The notes under the pieces were generated by a model, which saw only the letters and a program-made list of their open reading frames with translations, searched no databases and was not told where the DNA came from. This document shows, piece after piece, positions 34,837-41,947 of a stretch of DNA of 64,000 nucleotides. The stretch is from CAIRDP01 sp037134895 (GTDB lineage: Bacteria; Bacteroidota; Bacteroidia; Bacteroidales; FEN-979): contig JBAXLI010000012.1 in the NCBI GenBank assembly GCA_037134895.1, positions 14,172-78,171 of the forward strand. The letters are read 5' to 3'. A program made the translations under genes and the position numbers. The stretch's first letter is position 1. The number at the start of each line of letters is the position of its first letter.

Positions 34837-34857
34837 TGTATTCTTATTTTAGGGCTG

Positions 34858-34887
34858 CAAAATTACGATTTTATTTTAATTCCCCAA
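34858..34887 (-). promoter_or_regulatory. Full Bacteroidetes-type promoter of rpmH
   Basis: On the minus strand TTG (34887-34885) is followed after exactly 19 bp by TAATTTTG (34865-34858). Both elements and the spacing match the Bacteroidetes housekeeping promoter; the ATG is 21 bp downstream. Confidence 0.75.
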
Positions 34888-34892
34888 GGAAA

Positions 34893-36353
34893 TTATTTAA
34901 CCGGGACGTTTTTAAGTGTTTCAAGCAGGTAATCCCAGAATTTTTTCACTGAATCGATCTCGGTTTTTTCATCCGGGGAGTGTGGTGACACGATCGTCGG
35001 GCCAACGCTGATCATATCCCAGTTGGGATAGGGTTCTCCAAGGATGCCGCATTCAAGCCCGGCATGAATGGCCTTGATCAGGGGTTCTTTTCCGAACATC
35101 TTAATATACAGGTCTTTCATAATTTTCAGGATCTCTGAATCGGGATTGGGTTTCCAGCCGGGGTAATGTCCGTTAAATGTGATCTCGGCTCCGGCAAGGG
35201 TAAACACGGCATCAACCATATTCTGAAGGTCTAACTTGGCTGAGTCAACTGAGCTTCTGAGCAAGGTCTGACCTACGATCATATTGTTCTCTGTCTTAAG
35301 AACTCCAATGTTGATGGAGGTTTCAACCAGTCCGGGCATTTCATTACTCATCCTGATCACCCCATTCGGGCATGCATATAATGCATTGATCACATTTCCC
35401 TGGGTAACTTCATCAATCAGGGAGGCAGGTTTTTCGGCAGGGCTGAGAACGATTTTCATCGTGGGCTCGACTGCTGCAAGTTCTTTCCTGATAATTTTTT
35501 CGAGGTGAGCAACAATAGCGGTGAATGCATCTTTGTGCTCGACAGGAATCACGATCCATGCACTGGCTTCCCTGGGTATTGCATTCCTTAAGCTTCCGCC
35601 TTCAATTGAAGCAAACCTCAGGCCAAAATGCTTCCATCCTTCCCAGAGGATACGTGTGAGGACTTTTACCGAATTCCCCCTTTCGAGATGGATATCCACA
35701 CCGCTATGTCCGCCTTTTAGTCCGGTCACAACTAATTTAAAGGATTCCACTGCTGCAGGAACGTGAGCTGTTTTATAACGGAATGAGAAGTTCCCGTTTG
35801 TGCCGCCTGCACAGCCAATATACAATTCGCCTTCTTCTTCTGTATCAAGGTTAAGGAGGATGTCTCCTTTGAGAACCCCGGCCTTGATACCCATTGCGCC
35901 GGTCATACCGGTTTCCTCATCAGTTGTAACAAATACCTCGACAGGACCATGTTTTATATCTTTTGATTCCAGGACTGCCATTGCTGCGGCAACTCCGAGC
36001 CCGTTGTCGGCTCCGAGGGTAGTACCCCTGGCTTTAACCCAGCCGTTGTCGATATATATTTTGAGCGGATCTTTTTCAAAATCATGAACGGTATCATTAT
36101 TTTTCTGCGGTACCATATCCATATGTCCCTGGAGGACGACGCCTTTACGGTTTTCCATTCCGGGAGTTGCAGGCTTGCGGATGATCACGTTGCCTACTTC
36201 GTCCTGTATGGTTTCAAGACCGAGGCTTTTTCCGAAATTGAAAAGAAATTCCCGCACTTTATCTTCATGTTTTGAAGGGCGGGGGATTTGGGTAAGGCTG
36301 TAAAAATGTTTCCACACCAGGGTGGGTTCGAGATTGAGGATTTCGTTATTCAT
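34893..36353 (-). CDS. pepD: Aminoacyl-histidine dipeptidase (beta-Ala-His dipeptidase)
   Basis: The protein of about 486 residues is an M20 metallopeptidase of the PepD type that cleaves Xaa-His dipeptides in the cytoplasm. It shows the metal ligands GVVLQGHMDMVPQKN, GTTLGADNGLGVAAAMAV (bridging Asp) and the general base in VEVFVTTDEETGMTGAMG, with a dimerisation domain in between. The start at 36353 (MNNEILNLEP) is preferred over 36386 because a TAATTTTG box overlaps the latter. Length is normal for PepD. Confidence 0.93.
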   Translation of the reverse strand: MNNEILNLEPTLVWKHFYSLTQIPRPSKHEDKVREFLFNFGKSLGLETIQDEVGNVIIRKPATPGMENRKGVVLQGHMDMVPQKNNDTVHDFEKDPLKIYIDNGWVKARGTTLGADNGLGVAAAMAVLESKDIKHGPVEVFVTTDEETGMTGAMGIKAGVLKGDILLNLDTEEEGELYIGCAGGTNGNFSFRYKTAHVPAAVESFKLVVTGLKGGHSGVDIHLERGNSVKVLTRILWEGWKHFGLRFASIEGGSLRNAIPREASAWIVIPVEHKDAFTAIVAHLEKIIRKELAAVEPTMKIVLSPAEKPASLIDEVTQGNVINALYACPNGVIRMSNEMPGLVETSINIGVLKTENNMIVGQTLLRSSVDSAKLDLQNMVDAVFTLAGAEITFNGHYPGWKPNPDSEILKIMKDLYIKMFGKEPLIKAIHAGLECGILGEPYPNWDMISVGPTIVSPHSPDEKTEIDSVKKFWDYLLETLKNVPVK

Positions 36354-36383
36354 AGCTTGTTGGTTTAACATTATTTCAGGTGT

Positions 36384-36391
36384 CAAAATTA
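36384..36391 (-). promoter_or_regulatory. -7 box TAATTTTG of pepD, inside the end of the PqqD-like gene
   Basis: Minus-strand TAnnTTTG box overlapping the stop codon of the upstream PqqD-like gene and the alternative pepD start at 36386. It decides for the shorter pepD start. Confidence 0.5.
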
Positions 36392-36799
36392 CAAATTATC
36401 AGGCACTTTTAAAGGGTTTTTCAATATTTCCCTGAATGTAATAAATCTTTGCTGGTATAGCAGTGAAAGGAACTTGCTTACCCGTTCCTCCGTTTCTTCG
36501 GAAGGACCCAGTTTTTCGGGAAATTGTGCTTTTAGTGTCATGCAGATTTCGCCAGCAGTGAGCTGTGAGTCTATCTTTTCCCAGACGGCTGATCCGAAGG
36601 TGTCGAGTTTGATACGGATGGCTTCACCTTTCCAGTTGGGCTGAAGAAGTTTCTTTGACCACCTGTTTTTGAACCTGGGCAGGAGAATGCTTATATTGTC
36701 TGCATCCCTTTTCTCCGATTTCATAAGCCTGACAGGATGAAGGTCGAGGGAATTGGCCTGCCTGAGTATCTTTCTGCGTTTGAAAAATGAAACTTCCAT
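36389..36799 (-). CDS. PqqD-like small protein
   Basis: The 136-residue protein contains the PqqD-like fold: IRIKLDTFGSAVWEKIDSQL followed by TAGEICMTLKAQF and ERVSKFLSLLYQQRFI, a winged-helix peptide-recognition domain that brings a precursor peptide to a radical SAM enzyme in RiPP pathways. No precursor peptide or radical SAM gene lies nearby, and stand-alone members of this type are common in Bacteroidetes. The first 50 residues are basic and family-specific. It sits between the OPT transporter, with a terminator in between, and pepD. Confidence 0.75.
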   Translation of the reverse strand: MEVSFFKRRKILRQANSLDLHPVRLMKSEKRDADNISILLPRFKNRWSKKLLQPNWKGEAIRIKLDTFGSAVWEKIDSQLTAGEICMTLKAQFPEKLGPSEETEERVSKFLSLLYQQRFITFREILKNPLKVPDNL

Positions 36800-36813
36800 A
36801 TGGTAAGATAAAA

Positions 36814-36845
36814 CGGGGCTGGCAACCTCTCAGGTGCCAGCCCCG
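36814..36845 (-). terminator. Terminator after the OPT transporter gene
   Basis: CGGGGCTGGCA (36814-36824) pairs perfectly with TGCCAGCCCCG (36835-36845). On the minus strand TTTTATCTT follows. It lies between the OPT gene and the PqqD-like gene. Confidence 0.8.
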
Positions 36846-36864
36846 CGATGACTTTTAATCCCGA

Positions 36865-38940
36865 TTACATTCCTGAAGCAGGAGGAGCCGGTTCATCGGG
36901 TTTTCCTGCATTCTTCAACGGTATCTGTATGAGCACAAATGCAATGATCGCAATGATCACAAGGCTGATTAAGTAGCTTGGGTTCGAGAAGAATACGAAC
37001 TTGTCGTACAGGAAGATCTCGAAGGCAGCGAATATTGCGATTACAAGTCCCATCAGGGCTTCCCCTGCGATCATTCCGGAAGCGAGTAAAACACCTGTAT
37101 TTTCAACCCTGATCTTCTGTGCTTCATTGAGTTTGCGTTTGCCGGTAAAGTACTCGACACCGCCCTTGATCAATCCGCCTACAAATATTGCAAACGTAGT
37201 TTCAAGCGGAAGGTACATGCCCACGCTGACAAGCATCGGGCTGCGGACCTGCATGAGAATAAAGGCGACTCCCATAAGCATGCCCGAGATGATCAGGGGC
37301 CATGCCATTGCACCTTCTACGATACCGCGTGAAAGGATTGCCATAAGGCCGGCCTGGGGAGCTGAAAGGTTACGGCTGCCGAAGCCTCCCTGGTAACCAA
37401 GGTTCTTTCCTGAAGCAATGTCGCCTTCATTTAGGTAGGCAAGGACAACAAACATAACAGCGCCTGCAAGGATCACGCCGATAATATCACCGATCTGCAT
37501 TCTCCAGGGAGTACCGCCCAGGATATGCCCGGCTTTGAGGTCTTGAAGCATCTCACCTGCAACAGCGGCGGATACGCAAACGATGGCTGCAACACCGAGT
37601 ACGGTTGCCACCCCTGCATTCCCCTGAACGCCCAATCCGACAAGGATAAGAGCGGTAACGACAAGAGCAGTAAGGGTTAGTCCGCTGATAGGATTATTGC
37701 TCGATCCCATGATACCGACGAGGTAACCTGAAACCGCGGCAAAGAAGAAGGCCAGGATGATCATGACGGTCGAAGCAACGACAGCGATCAGGATATTGGT
37801 TTCAAAAATAAAGTAAGTGATGCAGAAAGTCAGAACAGCTACTGCAAGGATCCCGACGATGATAGCTCCGAAGCTGAGGTCTTTTTCGGTGCGGGGAGCT
37901 GCCTGTCCCATACCCTGGGCGGCTTTCTTAACGTCGGTGATAGAACGGCCAACCCCTGTGATCAGGCTCTTTCTCATCTTGTAGAGGGTGAAGGCTGCGC
38001 TTACAAGCATTCCGCCGATGGCAATAGGCCTTACAATAAATTTCCAGATCTGAAGCATCTGGTATGCGGGATCATTTACCTTGGTCATAGCCTGTTCGAG
38101 GGTGAGGGTTGCATCTTTTCCCATCAGGAAAGCTGCCCAGGCCTGGAAATCCATTCCGGGTAATATGAAATACATGATCATCGGAACCATAAGTCCCCAT
38201 GCAAGTAAGCCTCCGCTGAAATTGAGTGCGCCGAGCTTGGGGCCGATGATATAACCAACACCCATATAAGCAGGGCTTACGCCGGGTGAACTGAGCATCA
38301 TACCACCCTTTCCAGTAAATACAGTGCCCGAGATAGTCTGCTTGCCCCAGAAAACGAATTTTTCCCAGAGGTAAAGGAAGAATTTTAATTCACCCAGTAT
38401 TTTTACAACTGCACCAAGTCCCATAGCCCAGAAGAGGAACTTGGAACCGCCTGATCCGCCCTGTCCGGCTTTATGAATTTCAGCTGCTGCAACAGATTCA
38501 GGGAAGGGCAGCTCGGCATCCTCGACCATAACACGGCGAAGAAGGGCTACGAACATGATACCCAGGATACCGCCTGCGATAAGGATCAGTGAAGATGTGA
38601 TATAATGGCCCATGGTGAAGAATTCGGGCCAGATACCTGATACGAAGAAAGCGGGCAGTGTGAAAATCGCTCCTGCTGCGACGGATTCACCAATGGAACC
38701 GACAGTACGTGTGAAATTCTCTTCAAGGATTGTACCCCGCATCAGGCGGAGGATTGCCATTCCGAGAACGGCGGCAGGGTAGGTTGCCGCGATGGTCATT
38801 CCTGCCTTTAGTCCGAGGTAGGCGTTCGCAGCTCCAAGGATAACGGCAAAGAACAAGCCGACTATCAGAGCCCTTACTGTAAATTCCTTCATATTCGTTT
38901 CGGCGGAGACGAAGGGTATAAATTTTTTAGCTTCAGCCAT
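36865..38940 (-). CDS. OPT-family oligopeptide transporter
   Basis: The 691-residue protein has about sixteen hydrophobic helices and the OPT start KEFTVRALIVGLFFAVILGA followed by NAYLGLKAGMTIAATYPAAV, with FPESVAAAEIHKAG and SSNNPISGLTLTAL further in. Such proteins take up peptides or metal chelates by proton symport. Length is normal for the bacterial OPT branch. It is monocistronic with a strong terminator and is not obviously linked to pepD, though a shared peptide-use role is possible. Confidence 0.93.
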   Translation of the reverse strand: MAEAKKFIPFVSAETNMKEFTVRALIVGLFFAVILGAANAYLGLKAGMTIAATYPAAVLGMAILRLMRGTILEENFTRTVGSIGESVAAGAIFTLPAFFVSGIWPEFFTMGHYITSSLILIAGGILGIMFVALLRRVMVEDAELPFPESVAAAEIHKAGQGGSGGSKFLFWAMGLGAVVKILGELKFFLYLWEKFVFWGKQTISGTVFTGKGGMMLSSPGVSPAYMGVGYIIGPKLGALNFSGGLLAWGLMVPMIMYFILPGMDFQAWAAFLMGKDATLTLEQAMTKVNDPAYQMLQIWKFIVRPIAIGGMLVSAAFTLYKMRKSLITGVGRSITDVKKAAQGMGQAAPRTEKDLSFGAIIVGILAVAVLTFCITYFIFETNILIAVVASTVMIILAFFFAAVSGYLVGIMGSSNNPISGLTLTALVVTALILVGLGVQGNAGVATVLGVAAIVCVSAAVAGEMLQDLKAGHILGGTPWRMQIGDIIGVILAGAVMFVVLAYLNEGDIASGKNLGYQGGFGSRNLSAPQAGLMAILSRGIVEGAMAWPLIISGMLMGVAFILMQVRSPMLVSVGMYLPLETTFAIFVGGLIKGGVEYFTGKRKLNEAQKIRVENTGVLLASGMIAGEALMGLVIAIFAAFEIFLYDKFVFFSNPSYLISLVIIAIIAFVLIQIPLKNAGKPDEPAPPASGM

Positions 38941-39009
38941 AATCGTGATGTTTTAATTTTTTGCTAAATAACGAAAAATCTCCGAACCTAACAAGATTTA
39001 AGGAATGCA

Positions 39010-39117
39010 AGTTATGAGTGACGAATGACGATTGACGAATGACGAGTTAAGAGCAGCAGGAGTTGGCTGATAAGTTTTTCTCAATCATTCGTCATTCGTA
39101 ACTCGTAAATCGTAACT
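39010..39117. repeat. Inverted heptad arrays between rsmG and OPT gene
   Basis: Six units (AGTTATG, AGTGACG, AATGACG, ATTGACG, AATGACG, AGTTAAG; 39010-39051) face four complementary units (CGTCATT, CGTAACT, CGTAAAT, CGTAACT; 39090-39117) across a 38-bp spacer. The last unit overlaps the complement of the rsmG stop codon (39116-39118). Confidence 0.9.
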
Positions 39118-39733
39118 ACCAGAGGTGTAGCAGCTTCTTGGTCTGGAAATATTCTTCTGTGAAATATTCAGAGAGGGGATATATCGTCCATTTCGCCTGC
39201 AGGGGCGTAAGTTCCTCCTCGAAATCTCCGCCTTTCAGATAAAGAAATCCGTTTTGCAGACTGTTGTTTCCCTTATGTCTGATGAGTTTTTTCAGTTTGG
39301 AAGAAAAGTCGGGAATATTCGTGACAGCTCGTCCAAGGATGAAATCATAAGGCTGTTTCAGGTCTTCATACCTGCAATTCGTGGCGCGGGCATTCTTTAG
39401 GTCCAGCTCTTTGATAATGGAATCAGCAACATGGATCTTCTTTCCAATTGAATCAACAAGGACGAACTCCGATTCGGGATTCAGGATGGCCATTGGAATT
39501 CCCGGTATCCCACCCCCGGTTCCGGCATCCAGGATCCAGGATCCGGGAGTAAAATGGATGATTTTTTCAATCGCCATTGAATGCAGGATATGCCTTTCTT
39601 CAAGATGTTCAATGTCCTTTCGGCTGATGACATTGATACGGCTGTTCCATTCGGGATACAACTCAAGCAGCCTGCTGCACTGTGCGGTTTGTTTTTCGCT
39701 CAGGGAAGGAAAATATTTTCTGATCAGATCCAT
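39116..39733 (-). CDS. rsmG: 16S rRNA (guanine527-N7)-methyltransferase RsmG
   Basis: The 205-residue protein methylates G527 of 16S rRNA. It carries the SAM motif WILDAGTGGGIPGIPMAI and the RsmG segments INVISRKDIEHLEERHILHS and FILGRAVTNIP. The start MDLIRKYFPSLSE is typical. The ATG directly follows the T-run of the terminator of the upstream thx gene, so the gene has almost no leader of its own. The stop abuts a heptad array. Confidence 0.94.
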   Translation of the reverse strand: MDLIRKYFPSLSEKQTAQCSRLLELYPEWNSRINVISRKDIEHLEERHILHSMAIEKIIHFTPGSWILDAGTGGGIPGIPMAILNPESEFVLVDSIGKKIHVADSIIKELDLKNARATNCRYEDLKQPYDFILGRAVTNIPDFSSKLKKLIRHKGNNSLQNGFLYLKGGDFEEELTPLQAKWTIYPLSEYFTEEYFQTKKLLHLW

Positions 39734-39765
39734 AAAAAAGTCCGGGTGGAATGAAGCACCCGGAC
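39734..39765 (-). terminator. Terminator between thx and rsmG
   Basis: GTCCGGGTG (39740-39748) pairs with CACCCGGAC (39757-39765); on the minus strand six T follow (39739-39734) and end exactly at the rsmG start codon. It should stop most thx transcripts. Confidence 0.82.
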
Positions 39766-39814
39766 GAGTTCATTGAACATTATGAAGTATAAACGGTTTG
39801 TTGGAGATCCCTGA

Positions 39815-40144
39815 TCATTCAGCCGGTGCCGGGGCCGATGCTTCAGCAGGAGCTTCACCTTCTTTAGGTTCTGCTTTTTTCTTTGGCTTCGCAACTTTTG
39901 GTTTTGCTTCAGTTGCTTCGGTCGGCTCAGCAACTTTCTTCGGGGCAGCTTTCTTAGCCTTCTTTTCTTCAGCGGCGGCTTCAGCAGCAGCAACCTTAAC
40001 GGCTTCTTCAGCTTTGGCTTTTACTTTGGCAACTTTGCCTGCAGAGGGAGGAGTAGGTCCTTTTTTCTTCCTGCGGGGCCGGCTTACACCGAACGATCCG
40101 ATTATGATCTTTCCTCTTTTTGATTTTTTGTCACCTTTTCCCAT
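39815..40144 (-). CDS. 30S ribosomal protein THX with long low-complexity tail
   Basis: The first 29 residues, including MGKGDKKSKRGKIIIGSFG then VSRPRRKKKG, match ribosomal protein THX (bTHX), a tiny basic peptide in the head of the 30S subunit of Thermus and Bacteroidetes. THX is normally about 25-50 residues. Here residues 30-109 form a Lys/Ala/Glu/Pro-rich repetitive tail ending in APAEASAPAPAE, which looks disordered. A strong terminator follows before rsmG. A heptad array lies 27 bp upstream of the start. Confidence 0.85.
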   Translation of the reverse strand: MGKGDKKSKRGKIIIGSFGVSRPRRKKKGPTPPSAGKVAKVKAKAEEAVKVAAAEAAAEEKKAKKAAPKKVAEPTEATEAKPKVAKPKKKAEPKEGEAPAEASAPAPAE

Positions 40145-40171
40145 ATGTATATTTATTAAAATTACAATTTT

Positions 40172-40269
40172 ATTTACGAATTACGAAGCCCGAAGGCCGA
40201 TTTACGATTTACGAATTACGATTTACGAGTTACGATTTACCAATCACCAATCACCAATCACCAATCACC
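40172..40269 (+). repeat. Fourteen-unit graded heptad array
   Basis: Fourteen 7-bp units in register: ATTTACG, AATTACG, AAGCCCG, AAGGCCG, ATTTACG x2, AATTACG, ATTTACG, AGTTACG, ATTTACC, AATCACC x4. It lies between thx (start 40144) and trmH (stop 40313) and has the same block order as the array at 30565. Confidence 0.92.
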
Positions 40270-40312
40270 AACCAAAAAGGCAAAGTTAAAAAAATGATTC
40301 TTTAATTCAGTC

Positions 40313-41017
40313 TTATTCCTTATATTTCTTTAGAAAATCACGTATGACCACATCTGATTTCCTGATAGTACCTGCCGCCCAGCGCAGTAGGATCAGTGTT
40401 TTTTCATCCTCAGGGATGGACCATGTGATTGTCGAATTCCTGAGCCTGTTTGTCAGGCTGTGAAGTAAAACTGCAGCTGAGACGCTGATGTTGAGACTTT
40501 CGGTAAACCCGAACATGGGGATTTTGATATACTGGTCGGCAAGCTCAACGGCCTCCTGAGTAAGGCCCTGCATCTCTGTGCCGAAGATCAGGGCAAAGGG
40601 GGTGTCAAGTGGTAAGGTGTCAGGTGTGAAATCAAATTTATGAGGAGTGGTGGCAACAATACGATAGCCTTTTTGCTTAAGGGCGGATATGCAGGAGGCT
40701 GTGTTTGACTGGCTGCGGTTATATTTATATAAGGTAAGCCATTTGGCTGAACCCAGGGCCACGTCGGGGTTCACTTCATACTTGTTTTTGTTCTCGATGA
40801 TATGCACATCCTGGATTCCGAAACAATCGCAACTTCGGAGCACCGCGCTGGCGTTATGGGGCTGGTAGATGTCTTCTAAGACGATCGTAAGATGACGGGT
40901 GCGCTGGGCAATTAATTCGTAAAATCTCGTTTTTCGTTCTTCTGTTATGAATGAAAGAAGGTGTTCGAGCAATGCGGATTTTCGTGAGCTGTCAAGATTT
41001 TCAATATCGTTGATCAT
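40313..41017 (-). CDS. trmH: SpoU/TrmH-family tRNA 2'-O-ribose methyltransferase
   Basis: The 234-residue protein shows the three SPOUT motifs: VLEDIYQPHNASAVLRSCDC (motif 1, Asn and Arg), FALIFGTEMQGLTQEAVELA (motif 2), and IPMFGFTESLNISVSAAVLL (motif 3). This is the TrmH layout, including the C-terminal extension, so methylation of G18 in tRNA is likely. A TACCTTTG box lies 27 bp upstream of the ATG. The assignment to trmH over other SpoU enzymes rests on overall resemblance. Confidence 0.85.
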   Translation of the reverse strand: MINDIENLDSSRKSALLEHLLSFITEERKTRFYELIAQRTRHLTIVLEDIYQPHNASAVLRSCDCFGIQDVHIIENKNKYEVNPDVALGSAKWLTLYKYNRSQSNTASCISALKQKGYRIVATTPHKFDFTPDTLPLDTPFALIFGTEMQGLTQEAVELADQYIKIPMFGFTESLNISVSAAVLLHSLTNRLRNSTITWSIPEDEKTLILLRWAAGTIRKSDVVIRDFLKKYKE

Positions 41018-41043
41018 TTCAAAACAGGGCTAAATTCTTCATT

Positions 41044-41051
41044 CAAAGGTA
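41044..41051 (-). promoter_or_regulatory. -7 box TACCTTTG of trmH
   Basis: Minus-strand TAnnTTTG box; a CTG lies at the position of the -33 TTG with 19-bp spacing (one mismatch). Confidence 0.5.
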
Positions 41052-41090
41052 AAAAAATGAATCAGTAGTACAGAGGAAAGGGAAAAATTG

Positions 41091-41098
41091 TAACTTTG
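41091..41098 (+). promoter_or_regulatory. -7 box TAACTTTG of the TPR gene at 41121
   Basis: Plus-strand TAnnTTTG box 22 bp before the ATG, divergent from the trmH box 40 bp away. Confidence 0.5.
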
Positions 41099-41120
41099 CA
41101 CTCTTAAATTTTGGAAAAAG

Positions 41121-41828
41121 ATGGCACAAAAGCTTGATAAGCAGGCAGACAAAACCGAAGAACGCATTGTTGCAGTAGAAGAAGCATTCGGGAAAACCGA
41201 ACAGTTCATTGAGAAGAACCAGAAAGTGATCCTTATTGTGATCGGTGTTATTATTGTAGCAACCCTTGGTTTCTTTGGATTTAAGAGGTTTTACATTGCA
41301 CCCAGGGAAAAAGAAGCAGAGAGCCAGATGTTCATGGCCCAGAAGTACTTCGAGCAGGATTCTTTGAAAAAGGCCCTGAACGGTGACGGACAGTACCTTG
41401 GTTTCCTTGCAATTATTGATGAATACGGGATGACCAAGGCGTCAAACCTTTCACATTATTATGCAGGTATGTGCTATTTGAAGCTCGGACAGTTTGACAA
41501 TGCAATAAGCCAGCTCAAGTCATTCAGCGCCGGTGACCAGGTCGTAGGGCCACTTGCCAAAGGTGCCCTTGGTGATGCTTATGTTGAAACCAACGATATC
41601 AAAAAAGGAATCGCATATTATACCGAAGCAGCTGAAACCGGGAAGAACGAATTTGTTTCCCCGTATTTTTATATGAAAGCTGCAATGGGCTATACAGAGC
41701 TGACCGATTATCAGGGCGCCCTTAAAATGTACAGGAAAATAAAGGAAGAATATCCCCGTTCCAATGAAGGCAGGGATATTGACAGGTATATTGCTTTTGC
41801 CGAAGGAAAACTTAAGGAAAAGAAATAG
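41121..41828 (+). CDS. Membrane-anchored TPR protein (YfgM-like)
   Basis: The 235-residue protein has a cytoplasmic N-terminus with a coiled start, one membrane helix (VILIVIGVIIVATLGFFGF, about residues 38-56) and a periplasmic region of TPR units (SHYYAGMCYLKLGQFDNAIS, GALGDAYVETNDIKKGIAYY, AAMGYTELTDYQGALKMY). This layout resembles YfgM/TPR_21 proteins that help chaperone exported proteins. No enzyme motif was seen. A good terminator follows, so it is monocistronic. Confidence 0.8.
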   Translation: MAQKLDKQADKTEERIVAVEEAFGKTEQFIEKNQKVILIVIGVIIVATLGFFGFKRFYIAPREKEAESQMFMAQKYFEQDSLKKALNGDGQYLGFLAIIDEYGMTKASNLSHYYAGMCYLKLGQFDNAISQLKSFSAGDQVVGPLAKGALGDAYVETNDIKKGIAYYTEAAETGKNEFVSPYFYMKAAMGYTELTDYQGALKMYRKIKEEYPRSNEGRDIDRYIAFAEGKLKEKK

Positions 41829-41854
41829 CGATTCTTTCATTTTTTATCGAACTT

Positions 41855-41882
41855 TGCCCGGAATTTCCCGGGCATTTTTTTT
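41855..41882 (+). terminator. Terminator after the TPR gene
   Basis: GCCCGG (41856-41861) pairs with CCGGGC (41868-41873) and is followed by CA and an eight-T run. It lies 27 bp before the start codon of fmt. Confidence 0.82.
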
Positions 41883-41905
41883 ATCCGGTAACCCAGTAAC
41901 CCAAA

Positions 41906-41947
41906 ATCATGCATCCTGCATCTCACATCCTGCATCCCGCATCCCGC
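41906..41947 (+). repeat. Heptad array forming the start of fmt
   Basis: Six units in register: ATCATGC, ATCCTGC, ATCTCAC, ATCCTGC, ATCCCGC, ATCCCGC. The ATG of the first unit is the only in-frame ATG before the conserved part of fmt, so the array encodes the first 13 residues. Confidence 0.88.

Noticed and set aside
34690..34952. Plus-strand frames over rpmH
   Set aside because: They are antisense to the clear L34 gene and have Cys-rich shadow translations.
40600..40632. Another in-frame heptad insertion in trmH (TCACACC/TGACACC-like units)
   Set aside because: The region aligns in length with E. coli TrmH between the same motifs, so nothing seems inserted; the repetition is weak.
41886..41902. 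GTAACCCA direct repeat as a regulatory element of fmt
   Set aside because: Only two 8-bp copies; too little to claim a function.
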